From the NCBI GenBank assembly GCA_022592435.1, contig JABYQS010000173.1:1-64000 (forward strand): 64,000 nt of DNA, given 5' to 3'. The notes beneath the pieces are model-generated. The model was not told the DNA's origin. It worked only from the letters and a program-made list of their open reading frames with translations, and ran no database searches. A program made the translations under genes and the position numbers. How positions within the stretch are numbered: the first letter of the stretch is position 1; each line of letters begins with the position of its first letter. Origin of the DNA: Cerioporus squamosus. Lineage: Eukaryota; Basidiomycota; Agaricomycetes; Polyporales; Polyporaceae. Below are positions 54,924 through 64,000 of this stretch, one piece after another.

Positions 54924-56986
54924 TTCCTGAGATTGACCCCTAGCCGCACGAGGGCAAGATCGTTGCCAGTCATCACTGTGTTTGCCTCCATTTGCTAGTG
55001 ACCCATTTCAAGCGTATATACAATACTGTACTTTACAAAACAACCCGGGAGGGGTGTGACAGTATATCATGTCGTTCGTGCGTTGGAGCGTCGGCGTTTC
55101 TAGACATCTGCTCGCAAAGACATCTTCCCAATTCCGCGCGCGGAATCCGCGCTATAAGATAGAGTCGGTGAGAGACGCTGACCGCGTGCGGGACTAGAGG
55201 CTCAACACCAGGTCTGTTGGTCCCGGTAGCGGAATGGTATCCAGAGACAGCCTCCGGCCTCCCAGCACACCGGACGGTTCACAGACATGCGAAACTAACC
55301 TCTGGCGGCGGCGCGACGGGCGCCCGAGCCGCTCAAAGGTAAGTTTCCCCGCGACTGTGAAAGTACGCTTCACCATGATGCATGCTGAGAGGCGGAAATG
55401 AATGTGACGGAGAACATGCAACGATGGCGTACCGATTCACAACATCGGTTTGAAACGGGGGCCAATGAAGGGCCGTTTCCAAGGCGAGCTCCGCGAGTGG
55501 CTGGTGCCCTTGCACACATGTAACACGGATGCTGTGACAACACCCGCCTGTGGGACGTTCACAGAGAAGCATAGCTGTCTGTCAAACCGAGAATTCATGC
55601 AAGTCTTGAAGATCCGGAACATAAACTCACTCACCGCGGGACGGACTTGCGTCCGGAACAGAAGTGAGACTCCGAGGATTCTTCGTCGCTGTGTCCGCGT
55701 GGGCGAGTCGAACAAGATGAGAGAGCGATCGACGCACTTGGCCACTCAGTCCCTTCTGGGATTGCGCTCGTCCGGAAAGACGATCCCAACGCGATGATCT
55801 TGGCTGCGTACCTCGATCGGAGGGCGATAAAGCAACGAGTCTGCTCGGTGGCACACCATCAGCAGGAAGAAAAGCTGAAGAAGTGCACATGACGGACGCG
55901 AGAACGGGATTCGTGTGGCCGACTGCGTTCGGTGGCGTGCCCTTTGCCCGCAGTGGGACGCGCATCGATGGCTCCGGCGCGTTCTCCGATAATAGAAATG
56001 TTGACGCGATGAGGCAGCGTAAGAGCGGGCGTTATAGCATGCTCTACATAGTAGTTCAGCACAGTGAGAGACAAGGAACGGTCGAGTCGGTCGAATCCTA
56101 GTACTTGTGGTAAGTACTAGGAGGTGCTAGGTTTTGCTAGCCTCTAGGTAGGCTGGACCGCCGGCAACCAAAATTGCGTGACGTCACTCCCTGCGCACTG
56201 TGATCCAGCTGCTTCATTCGGTCCAGTACATGTTCTGTGCCACTCGCGAGTTGGTATGTGCGCGCAAGCTGCTGTATGTTGTGCATGTACTCGCGCATCG
56301 ATGATCAGTGGCACGGAAACCGCGCGATAGAACAGCGAACATGCACGAGCCTTCCCTCGAGGCAGACGAGGCGCATGCATCGGAAGTAGATCGGTCCGAT
56401 TAGATTAGATGCACTGAGATCCTCTCTTCACGATTGGCGCGTTCGGGGTGCGAGGTCCCTTGCAGCGGTCGCGAGCAGCAGCAGCTCGCCGAATTCGCGC
56501 GAGAAGCTCGCGATGAAGAGGGCGCGGAGAGGACGACGAGACGACGCGTCTGAGGGCCACCGAGAGCACCCCAGACGAGGCGAAGCACGCCGGACACACG
56601 GGACGAGGCGAGGAAGGACGCCGGAATAGGCAGCTGGGATCGGGGCAGCACTCTGGCAGGCGGTCTTTGTGTCAGCCCATGCTCGCTTTGACCGCCAGCC
56701 TATATAACGGGCGTGCTTGCCCCCCGCCCTTCTCTCTCTCTCTCCCATCTCCCCGCCGTCGTTCCCCGCCCGCTCCCCGTCGCCCGCGCGCCCCTCCGCG
56801 ACGCCCAGCTCGCCCCCGGACACGGATCACTCGCGCACACGCCCGCGCCACCCCAGATCCTGTGCTCGCCCGATTGCCGCCACCTCCGTCACCCGCTCGC
56901 AACATAACGCTCCCCGCCTCGTTCGACGCACCTCATCCACCGCTCACCACTCACCACATCCCGCGACACGCACGGCGTCCCCCGCC
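54924..56986. other. Gene-poor stretch
   Basis: About 2.1 kb with no supported gene. The last 250 bases are strongly pyrimidine-rich (ctctctctctc, cccccgcc), a typical promoter/5' leader of highly expressed basidiomycete genes, ahead of the ATG at 56987. Confidence 0.45.
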
Positions 56987-58843
56987 ATGTCTCCTTTCAC
57001 CCCCCGCTTCGACTTCAACGTCGACCGCAGCGACGGCAGGTGCGCTCTCACGCCCCCTTCTTCCCAGTACCCCACCTCCGACTCCCGCCACGAGCACTAC
57101 GTCCGCCCCCCACCGTCCTCTCGCTCGACCGCCACGCCCCCGTGGTCCGCGTCCCCGGCGGTCTCGCGCAGCTTCGACAAGTACCCTCTCCCCGATTTGC
57201 GCGAGGTTTGTCCGGGCGTGCTCGCGACGGGCCAACTCACGGACAACCACCCGCTCGTGAACACCTACCTCGAAGCCCTCGCACGCCTCATACCTCGTGG
57301 CCCTGCGAAGGTGTCCGCCTCCTCCGCGTCTACCCCCACTTCCACCCGCTGCCCTACCGCCGCCACCCACTCCGCTGACGCTAACTCCGGCGAAGTCGTC
57401 ACTTTCTGGCAGTCTGAGCACGCCGGAATCGCGTCGTGGAACACGGTCTCGAACGTCATCAGCCAGCAATTCCAGCTCTTCCCAGGACCCACGTCCAGGC
57501 TGTACGCGGCCGAGGTCCCCAAGCTCACCGCACGGCAGCAGCAAGCCATCTTCGTGCTCGCGGCCCTCAAGGTGCTCAATCATCCGACCGTTCCCGTGCA
57601 CTGGGCGTTCTGGGCCAGGAATGCCATTACGCGTACCGCGGATACCGTGGAAGCGATTCTCCGTACGTATCTCTTCCTTACCGTCGTCGCCCTCCTACTC
57701 TCTATCCCCACAAGCGCCCCATTCAGTCGTGTATCTGGACGTGTCGTGCTCATGTTTGTTGTTGCAGAGTTGAAGCCATGCCCAATTCAGTCCTCCGTTG
57801 GCTGGATTGGCAGGACCGAGAACCTATGGGCTCTCCGGGGTCTCCAGTCCATGTACATCCCGCCGGAGCCCAAGGGCATGACTCTGCGCAGGCGCAGGGC
57901 GCCTCCCGCCACCACCGCCTCCGCCGACGTCGCGGAGGAACCGGTCGAAGGACGCGTTGTAACCCGCAAGCGCGCCCGTACGACGCGCGCATCGCAGAAG
58001 GCGAAGGATGCTCAGGTTGCTCAAGCCGCCGAGGTCGTCCCGGAACCCGAAGAGGAGGCCGAAGAGGAGCAAGGATCCTCGCTCTTGTTCACGCCTGGTC
58101 AGGAGGCTCCTGTTATCCCCGCCTTCACTGGAGAGAACGCGCCGACGCTAGAGATGATCTCCAAGGCGATGAAGGACGACCTCACCAGCGGTTCTCCGGT
58201 CCTCCAGGCCATCGAGCACCTCCTCGGACTCAACCATCCTTCTAGCGAGTTCCCGCTAGAACTGCCTCCCCTTGCGATCTCCGAAGCCGACCTTGAACCC
58301 AATGCCTCGCCGAGTGCCACCCGTCGCTCGACTCGCTCGCGGCGCAAGCCCGCTCCTCCTGGTCCTTGCTCACTCACGTCCACCCCTCTCTCCACCCTGT
58401 CGTCCCCTCCGCCAGAGATGTCTCCTTTGCCCCTCTCTTCTCCCGCCAAGCATACGCGTTCAGGCTCACGTGGTAGCAGCACCGCTGTCAGCGATGCTGG
58501 ATACCCGAGCGAAGAGGGCACGGTCGTCGACGCCGAGATCGAGGCTACCTCCGCTAGCGCCAAGGGAAAGCGGAAGGCTGCCGAGATCGACGACACGGAC
58601 GCCGTCGCGCTCCACCCTTCCAAGAGCAAGGCGAAGAGGCCGAGCGCCTTGTCTCGCAAGCGGGTGAAGCTCGACGCGATCGACGTGGGGTCCATCGTCC
58701 CACAGGACGTCGAGGAGGCGATCCCGGAGGCCAGCGGGGAGGAGAACGTTCCCGAGATGTCCTCCGTGCCGGCGGCCGTTGCGAAGAAGAGAAAGGCGGC
58801 GACGTATGGTGGGAAGCGGAAGGCTGCTCGCGCGAGGACGTGA
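56987..58843 (+). CDS. Large disordered nuclear-type protein with conserved N-terminal helical part
   Basis: Not recognised. I chose the ATG at 56987 (MSPFTPRFDFNVDRSDGRC) because the upstream frame is low-complexity leader. Residues about 50-220 look folded: DKYPLPDLREVCPGVLATGQ, VNTYLEALARLIPRGPAKVS, TARQQQAIFVLAALKVLNHP, HWAFWARNAITRTADTVEAI. One intron (gtacgt at about 57662 to gttgcag at about 57767) joins AIL to QLKPCPIQSSVGWIGR. The C-terminal 330 residues are Ala/Glu/Ser/Lys-rich with basic clusters (TLRRRRAPPA, VVTRKRARTTR, KGKRKAAE, VAKKRKAA), likely nuclear-localisation signals. The composition suggests a chromatin or transcription-associated role, but that is inference. Ends at 58843. 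Confidence 0.65.
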   Translation: MSPFTPRFDFNVDRSDGRCALTPPSSQYPTSDSRHEHYVRPPPSSRSTATPPWSASPAVSRSFDKYPLPDLREVCPGVLATGQLTDNHPLVNTYLEALARLIPRGPAKVSASSASTPTSTRCPTAATHSADANSGEVVTFWQSEHAGIASWNTVSNVISQQFQLFPGPTSRLYAAEVPKLTARQQQAIFVLAALKVLNHPTVPVHWAFWARNAITRTADTVEAILRTYLFLTVVALLLSIPTSAPFSRVSGRVVLMFVVAELKPCPIQSSVGWIGRTENLWALRGLQSMYIPPEPKGMTLRRRRAPPATTASADVAEEPVEGRVVTRKRARTTRASQKAKDAQVAQAAEVVPEPEEEAEEEQGSSLLFTPGQEAPVIPAFTGENAPTLEMISKAMKDDLTSGSPVLQAIEHLLGLNHPSSEFPLELPPLAISEADLEPNASPSATRRSTRSRRKPAPPGPCSLTSTPLSTLSSPPPEMSPLPLSSPAKHTRSGSRGSSTAVSDAGYPSEEGTVVDAEIEATSASAKGKRKAAEIDDTDAVALHPSKSKAKRPSALSRKRVKLDAIDVGSIVPQDVEEAIPEASGEENVPEMSSVPAAVAKKRKAATYGGKRKAARART

Positions 58844-60279
58844 AGCTGCCCCCCGGCCGAAGCTCGACGCTCGGTGCTCGACTCGATGACGCGTTTCATT
58901 TCCTGGTGTTCACGATCCCGGTGGTATACGGTGTACACTATCTATTTATCCCATATTCATCCCTTTTCGTCTTGGTTCTCTTCTTTTATATCTCTCCCAT
59001 TCCCTGCGCGCCACCGCGTACCCTCTTCTCGTTATCGTCTCCGTTTGCTCCCGTCACATCGTCGCTCTCGCTCTCCTCCCATTGGTTTGGATATGGAGCG
59101 CATTCGCGCCTGCCATACTCTCTTGGTTTTCCTCGGGAACTGCGGAACATCAACCGCAGGTCGTATTCATGCGCTTTGATTCTTGCTTTCGCGTTTCGTC
59201 GTCCCGTTGCTATCCAGTCCTATCCTCCTACTCTCCTGCCCTCCGATCCTCACCGTCCCACTCGTCTCGCGTAGACATGTCCCTCCTCCATCCTCTCTCA
59301 CGACGCGCAGGTGACATCTACCCGTGCATCGTGACCCCCATCGTGACCCAGCTCGTGTCGTTCCATCCCTCACGTCTCCTCTCATCTCTCGATCTCATTT
59401 TCATCTTGTCCCTCATCTGTATCATCTGGCAGGAACCGCCGCTGTACCATCACTTACTGTAGATACATACCCTCGACCCACTCGCCTCGGTCCTCAGTTC
59501 TCGCTTCTCGACTCTCGGACACACCATCTACACATTTTGCATTGCGAACAGTCAGCCTACTTACCGCAGCAGACAGCACGCATTAGCTACCGCATCCTTA
59601 CGTCTTCTTACCGCCCGTTGTACATATACACTGTCACACCCACAGGACTCGCTTCTCCCGTCTCCTATCCCCATCCCCATCCCCACCCACTGTTACTCCC
59701 CATCGCTCTCACGTCCCCGTCCCTGTCCCCCTGTACATACTTGTTCCAGGCCTTCCCCCCTTTGTACGTCAAGATCTCCGACTCCCGAGCTGTGCCCTCT
59801 GCCCGGTATCCAGTTCGTGTACTTTTTAGCTCGTACTTTACGTAGATCGCGCCCGCTCAGGAATGCATGTATCTCTGCTGTTCGGTCTGTCTCTCGCTGG
59901 CTGTCGCGGGTCGCGTCTCGGCGCGGGTGAGTGCATGTGGCGGCGGGACCGAGCTGTAGCGCCGAGCGGTGACGAGCGACGGGATCAGCGCGACGCGTCA
60001 CTATCACGTGCTGGGTGACTCTGTCGCGTCGCGTCGCGCTGCGCCAACGTCTGTAGACTGTAGCCTGGGATGTGAAGTCTCGCAACGACGCGCACGAAGG
60101 TGAGTGCAGGGAGTTGCCAGAGGGCTACATATGAGAAGCGGTGGTATACAGGTACATGGGGTGATACATGGTACGTGGTATGGTGAGACAGCACTACCTA
60201 GTCGTCAGTACTTCCGTGGTCACTAATGATACAGCGTCAGTCAGCACGGTTAGTTTCTTGGACCTTCATGCGTCCGCCA
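58844..60279. other. Intergenic, pyrimidine-rich 3' region
   Basis: About 1.4 kb. The first kilobase is strongly C/T-rich on the plus strand (presumed 3' untranslated region or downstream promoter). No gene supported; the open frames are low complexity. Confidence 0.45.
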
Positions 60280-62167
60280 TTACCGGGAGTCTCCTCGAGG
60301 TAGTCGCGTCCCATTGTACATCGCTGGGTTGTATGCACCTCCCATGCCCATTCCCATGCCTGTGCCTGGCATTCCGCCCGTGCCCACTGGCATGGTCATC
60401 CCACCACCGTATGCTCCGGGGCCGTGCCCGCCCATCCCGCCTCCCATCCCGTATCCAGCACCCATGCCACCCATCCCGCCCACGCCCATGCCCATCCCGG
60501 GAGCAGTCGTCTGGATGACGTCGATGCTGTGCGAGCGGCGGCGTCGTCCATAACTCGGCCTCCGGTCACGGTCGCGCGAGCGGGAACAGCGGCGGCGGTC
60601 GAGGATGATCGTCGAGCCAGGCGGGACGGTCTGGACGTTCACGTTTGGCTGCCCTGCTGCCATCCCGTTCGCGTTCATCCCCATGCCCATGCCCATACCG
60701 GGGGCCATGCTCGCGCCTGCTCCTGCACCGTGCATGCCTACTCCTGCCCCGATGCCGGCCCCGGGCATGCCCATGCCTGCGCCCATTGACATGCCTGTGC
60801 CCATCGGGCCCATCCGGCCAGGTGCTCCGCCCATTCCTCCGGGCACTGCACCCATTCCACCTGGTACTGCACCCATGCCCATTCCCGTGCCCGCTCCGAC
60901 GCCTGCCGGTGGCATGCCCGCGCCAACACCCATACCCATACCGAGGCCTCCGCCCGGCATCGGAGACACAGCGCGGGGAGGGAGAGCAGCAGCGCCGAGG
61001 ACAGGCGACGCCCCGGGCGGGACGCCGCTCGGGCCAAGTATCGGGGAGCCCGCGGGGGATATTCCACCCCTGCCCATGCCCATTGCTCCTGCGTACGGGG
61101 AGCTCATCATCCCCGGACGCATGCCCATGCCCGTACCCATCCCGACGCCGGGTCCGCTGAAGGAGCTGCGCCGAGGGCGGAAGGGGTATGCGCCGCCCAC
61201 ACTGCTGCCGCTGGATGCGTAGGACGGGGGGACTGCGGGTGCACCGAGGCCTCCGATGCCGCCTGCTCCGCTGACGTAGGTCAGCCACTGTTTACGGACG
61301 TGAGTGAACAGTCAGTACGGGAAAGGACGGTGACGTACACGCTCTGCGAGGATTGACGCGGCTGCTGCTGCTGCTTCGCAGGCCGCACGAAGTCCGTAGG
61401 TGTCTGTCGGGCGGCCGGCGTGCTGCCACAGGCGGGTCGCTGCAACGGATGCGAAACACGTCTGAGCACCCTGTTACGATGATGCATGTCATGGAGCATG
61501 AAGGGCGTACCTTCGCCGATGGCCATGCCGATGAGCCCTTCGCGCTGCTGCTCGCGGTCCGCGCTGAGCGGCTCGTAGAGGAACGAGTTGTGTTTCCAGG
61601 TGCGGTAAGCCTCGTACGCTGCTGCGGCGCCGATGTCGCTCGGGAGGACTTGCATGAGAGGTGTCTTGGTCGAGAGCGAGTGAACATCGGGGTGTACGAA
61701 TGGCAATGGCAGTGAAGACTCACCAGCCCGCTGTAGATCCGCTTGTGCCAGTAGCGCGCCTCGTCGCGCCCGAGGCCCATGGCTGAGAAGTGCGGTGCCC
61801 TGGCCATGACGGCATTGTAGAGCATTCTGTATCATGCACATCATGCGAGTGCGTGTGATTAGGGAGTGCTAACGCGACGAGAATAAAGAGCTTGGGCTTA
61901 CGGATCGGGATTGACTGCATGCGCATTGAAGAAGTCGAGTCCGCTCCCTGTGCATCGCAATCAAGCCCGTGAGTCTCGGGAACGTTCACAAGGTAACAAG
62001 GCGTACGTACAGGAAGGCTGCGGCTGGAACATGGGTGCTGGAGGTGCTCCAAACTGAAACTGCGCTCATCGCATGAGCTTATGCACTTCTCGCGGGTAGC
62101 TGTTGCGAAGACGTACCTGGGACGTGCCCCACCCGGGGATGGTAGTCCTGTAGTAGTCGTAGGCCAT
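60280..62167 (-). CDS. Gly/Met-repeat protein with conserved N-terminal helical domain
   Basis: The start at 62167 gives MAYDYYRTTIPGWGTSQ, then small exons FGAPPAPMFQPQPS, SGLDFFNAHAVNPDP, and the conserved-looking MLYNAVMARAPHFSAMGLGR, DEARYWHKRIYSGL, PSDIGAAAAYEAYRTWKHNS, FLYEPLSADREQQREGLIGM. The last exon (about 61283-60280) is about 330 residues dominated by Gly and Met, with GMGMGM, PGGMGAVPGG, GMGGAP and similar motifs. A basic RS-like insert (CSRSRDRDRRPSYGRRRRSH) sits at about 60520-60600. It ends NGTRLPRGDSR at 60280. Seven exons join in frame. The repeats recall RNA-binding or condensate-forming proteins, but no domain was recognised, so this is only an idea. The N-terminal EAYRTWKH block is probably what defines the family. 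Confidence 0.7.
60375..61150 (-). repeat. Gly-Met coding tandem repeat (ggcatg units)
   Basis: Degenerate six-base units, cccatg on the plus strand, coding alternating Gly-Met on the minus strand. Several runs are broken by Pro/Ala/Val codons. Confidence 0.75.
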
Positions 62168-62900
62168 GCTTGCGTGGTTGTGCGTGGACTCGAAGGAGAG
62201 TGAGGACAAGAATCGCGTCGCGCAGTGGGTTCGTCGGACATCGTGGCTGGCGCGGAAAGCTTAAGCGTGGTGGGCGAGATAGCCATGATGTCATCGTCGT
62301 CGGTGGCGGAGTGTTGATAGTTTATTCGGAGAACGCGGCCGTTGCCGGGACTGGCTATGTTACGTCTCGTTTCATGTTCCGAATGCAACCATCAACGCAC
62401 TCGTACGACCAGCGAACTAATCTCGTAGTTTGGAAGAGCGGTTGAATTCAACCCTTGCGACTCGTCGTGACTACTCGACAAGGCATGTAGTAGACCTGAG
62501 AACAGCAGGCACAGACACTGCCGCGTTACAGGTGCCAGGTCTTCGAACCAATAATCGTTCATATCTGTGCTCAAGCTCGCTCTGTCCGTAGGTCAGAGAT
62601 GCGACACGTTCTTCATGAGAGGAATAACGTCGGAGAGGAGTAAATATAATAGGTATGTGATAGATACAGCATGTGTGGAACTCCGGGCAATAGGACTAAT
62701 GTGCGCTCAGTAGGGACCGCAACAAGACGTTTTGATACGTCACAGCACTCGCTTTGACTTTCTACCACGTCCCAAAGCGCTTGCCTCGTCAATGCGCGTC
62801 GCAGGACAACGCAAGCGCATCGCTTGTCCGCAAGGTCGTCAAATCCTCCATCTTGACCACGGCCAAGCGAGCCTCTGGTGTCCTACAAAAAACCCTTAGT
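62168..62900. other. Intergenic
   Basis: No supported gene. The 5' part of the F-box-like remnant may start in the last 150 bases. Confidence 0.4.
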
Positions 62901-63775
62901 CTGACCCGGACCCTCAGAGTTCCTCGCACACCTTCCTGCTCATAAGCGTGCTCATCGATTCGCGAAACAATGATGTGAGCTCTGTTCTCTCCTTGAACAT
63001 TTTCAACTACGTCCATGCCCCGCGGCTCATGGCGCTCTCGCTTGGCCAGCTTGGTGGACAGGACTACAGCCAGATGCTCGGCATGATGACGGATATGTTC
63101 CCCGAGCTCCAGCTGCTCTTTTTGTTCTCGGTGGACCTCCCGAAGTCCGACGAGACCATGCGGAAAGCCGTGCTGTGGTTGGAGTCCATGCCGCGCATCA
63201 AGATGCTGAAGATCGTGTCCACGAAACGCTTCATCCTGGATGCCTTCTACCAAGACCCGACGCGGTACTGGTCGCCGTCGTAGATCGATACCTACATCCG
63301 CTCGTGGAAGAAGAAGAACGGGGACCGCGAGGTAGTGCGCCCCGTTCTCCTTCCGAACCTGGAGTTCCTGTACTTCAACACGCAGGCGGCCGGGGACGAG
63401 ATGTCGGTGCTCACGACGGGAAGGCAGGCGATCGGGAAGCCGTTCAAGACGGCGTACACCTCCGACGTCCATCTCCCGGCCGCGGATCTTCAGAAGATCA
63501 AGAGCAGCGTGGCGACGTTGGAGATTTTTTTGGGGATCCTCGTTTATTGCCCTCGAGGGCCGAGCCCTATGGTAGGCAATAGCGTACAGAGTAACTACGG
63601 GTGCGCGTGCTGGAGAGTCACAGATCATGGAGGTAGGACGTTGGAGATTATGCAGGGCTTAATGCCTCCGCCCACGGAGGTGGACATCTGTAGGGACATC
63701 GCCGGTTCGGTCGACAAGAGTCTTCGGATCCCGATCCCGAGCCTGTACCACCCCGTGAAGAGTGTTGCCTGAGTG
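62900..63775 (+). pseudogene. F-box-like leucine-rich remnant with in-frame TAG
   Basis: An open frame reads SVLSLNIFNYVHAPRLMALS, MLGMMTDMFPELQLLFLFSV, MPRIKMLKIVSTKRFIL and QDPTRYWSPS, then a TAG at 63281-63283. In the same frame it continues IDTYIRSWKKKNGDREVVRP, LLPNLEFLYFNTQAAGDEMS, VHLPAADLQKIKSSVATLEI. The style matches the leucine-rich tail of the other F-box-like genes here. The TAG is one substitution from CAG (Gln). The N-terminal F-box is not visible: upstream coding-like sequence (SLVRKVVKSSILTTAKRASG) lies in another frame. It could be a decayed gene; stop readthrough is a remote alternative. Its last codons (HPVKSVA) end at 63772. Confidence 0.6.
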
Positions 63776-64000
63776 GCGAGCTCTTGGCGCATAGGTGATT
63801 TATTATATAGCTCATGTACTATATCGAGATCTGCGCTAAATCGAGTACTTACTCACTCCTGCTCTTATGCGTCCGACGACATATACCTTAGTAGACGTGT
63901 AGCCTCATTGAACATCAACTTGAATGCAGTGATACATCGGACTAGGCTACGCATTCGCCCTCGTTCGACACTAGACACAAGATATATATGATCGCCAACC
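63776..64000. other. Window end, no gene seen
   Basis: 225 bases without a supported feature. Confidence 0.4.

Noticed and set aside
60605..61222. 205-residue Pro/Met-rich ORF on the plus strand
   Set aside because: Mirror of the Gly-Met repeat on the minus strand, without start, splice or family support.
1..64000. CRISPR arrays, bacterial operons, rRNA or tRNA genes
   Set aside because: No spaced direct repeats, no operon-like spacing with ribosome sites, and no tRNA cloverleaf or rRNA motif was seen on reading.

Overview
The window looks like nuclear DNA of an agaricomycete basidiomycete, probably a wood-associated polypore-like fungus. The genes are split by many short GT-AG introns (about 45-70 bases). 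The families present (pepsin-like polyporopepsin-type protease, BTB, F-box-like proteins with leucine-rich tails, HET, CFEM, MYND plus pRiA4b-ORF3, expanded XPG nuclease) are typical of that class. There are no operons, ribosome binding sites, CRISPR arrays or bacterial features, and I saw no rRNA or tRNA gene. The species assignment is inference.

Layout. 0.3-1.9 kb: secreted aspartic protease (-). 1.9-5.5 kb: gene-poor. 5.5-8.7 kb: BTB-like protein (+) and an FAD monooxygenase (-). 11.5-13.8 kb: cytochrome P450 (+) with an apparent one-base frameshift. 13.8-17.9 kb: weak gene remnants and a ~1.35 kb element bounded by perfect 28-bp terminal inverted repeats. 17.9-33.3 kb: the most unusual part. 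A gene coding a Ser/Pro-rich protein with an unrecognised domain ('A') ends at 19.96 kb. A second unrecognised domain ('B') is coded at 28.15-29.5 kb. A compact paralogue at 31.9-33.3 kb carries A and B together in one gene. The ~8 kb between the A and B halves holds a divergent pair, a SAP-domain/coiled-coil/Gcr1-like DNA-binding protein (-) and a tyrosine recombinase (+), followed tail-to-tail by an XPG/GEN1-like nuclease (-) with SUMO-interaction-like motifs. This looks like a tyrosine-recombinase mobile element that split an A-B gene. A Fe(II)/2-oxoglutarate (PhyH-like) dioxygenase lies at 29.9-31.4 kb.

33.7-40 kb: a one-exon HET-domain protein (+), a secreted AttH/CrtC-like protein (-) and a GPI-type CFEM protein (-). 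42.2-47.9 kb: two related F-box-like genes in inverted orientation, each with a different frameshift, flanking an intact F-box/WD40-like gene. 48.1-54.9 kb: a MYND plus pRiA4b-ORF3-like protein, an unknown gene and two more F-box-like genes. 57.0-62.2 kb: a disordered nuclear protein and a Gly/Met-repeat protein. 62.9-63.8 kb: an F-box-like leucine-rich remnant with an in-frame TAG.

Together the genes describe an accessory, rapidly changing chromosomal segment: secreted and oxidative enzymes, expanded and decaying F-box-like genes, and mobile DNA. Exon joins were inferred by eye from frames and splice consensus, so internal exon borders are approximate, and isolated frameshifts could be assembly errors.
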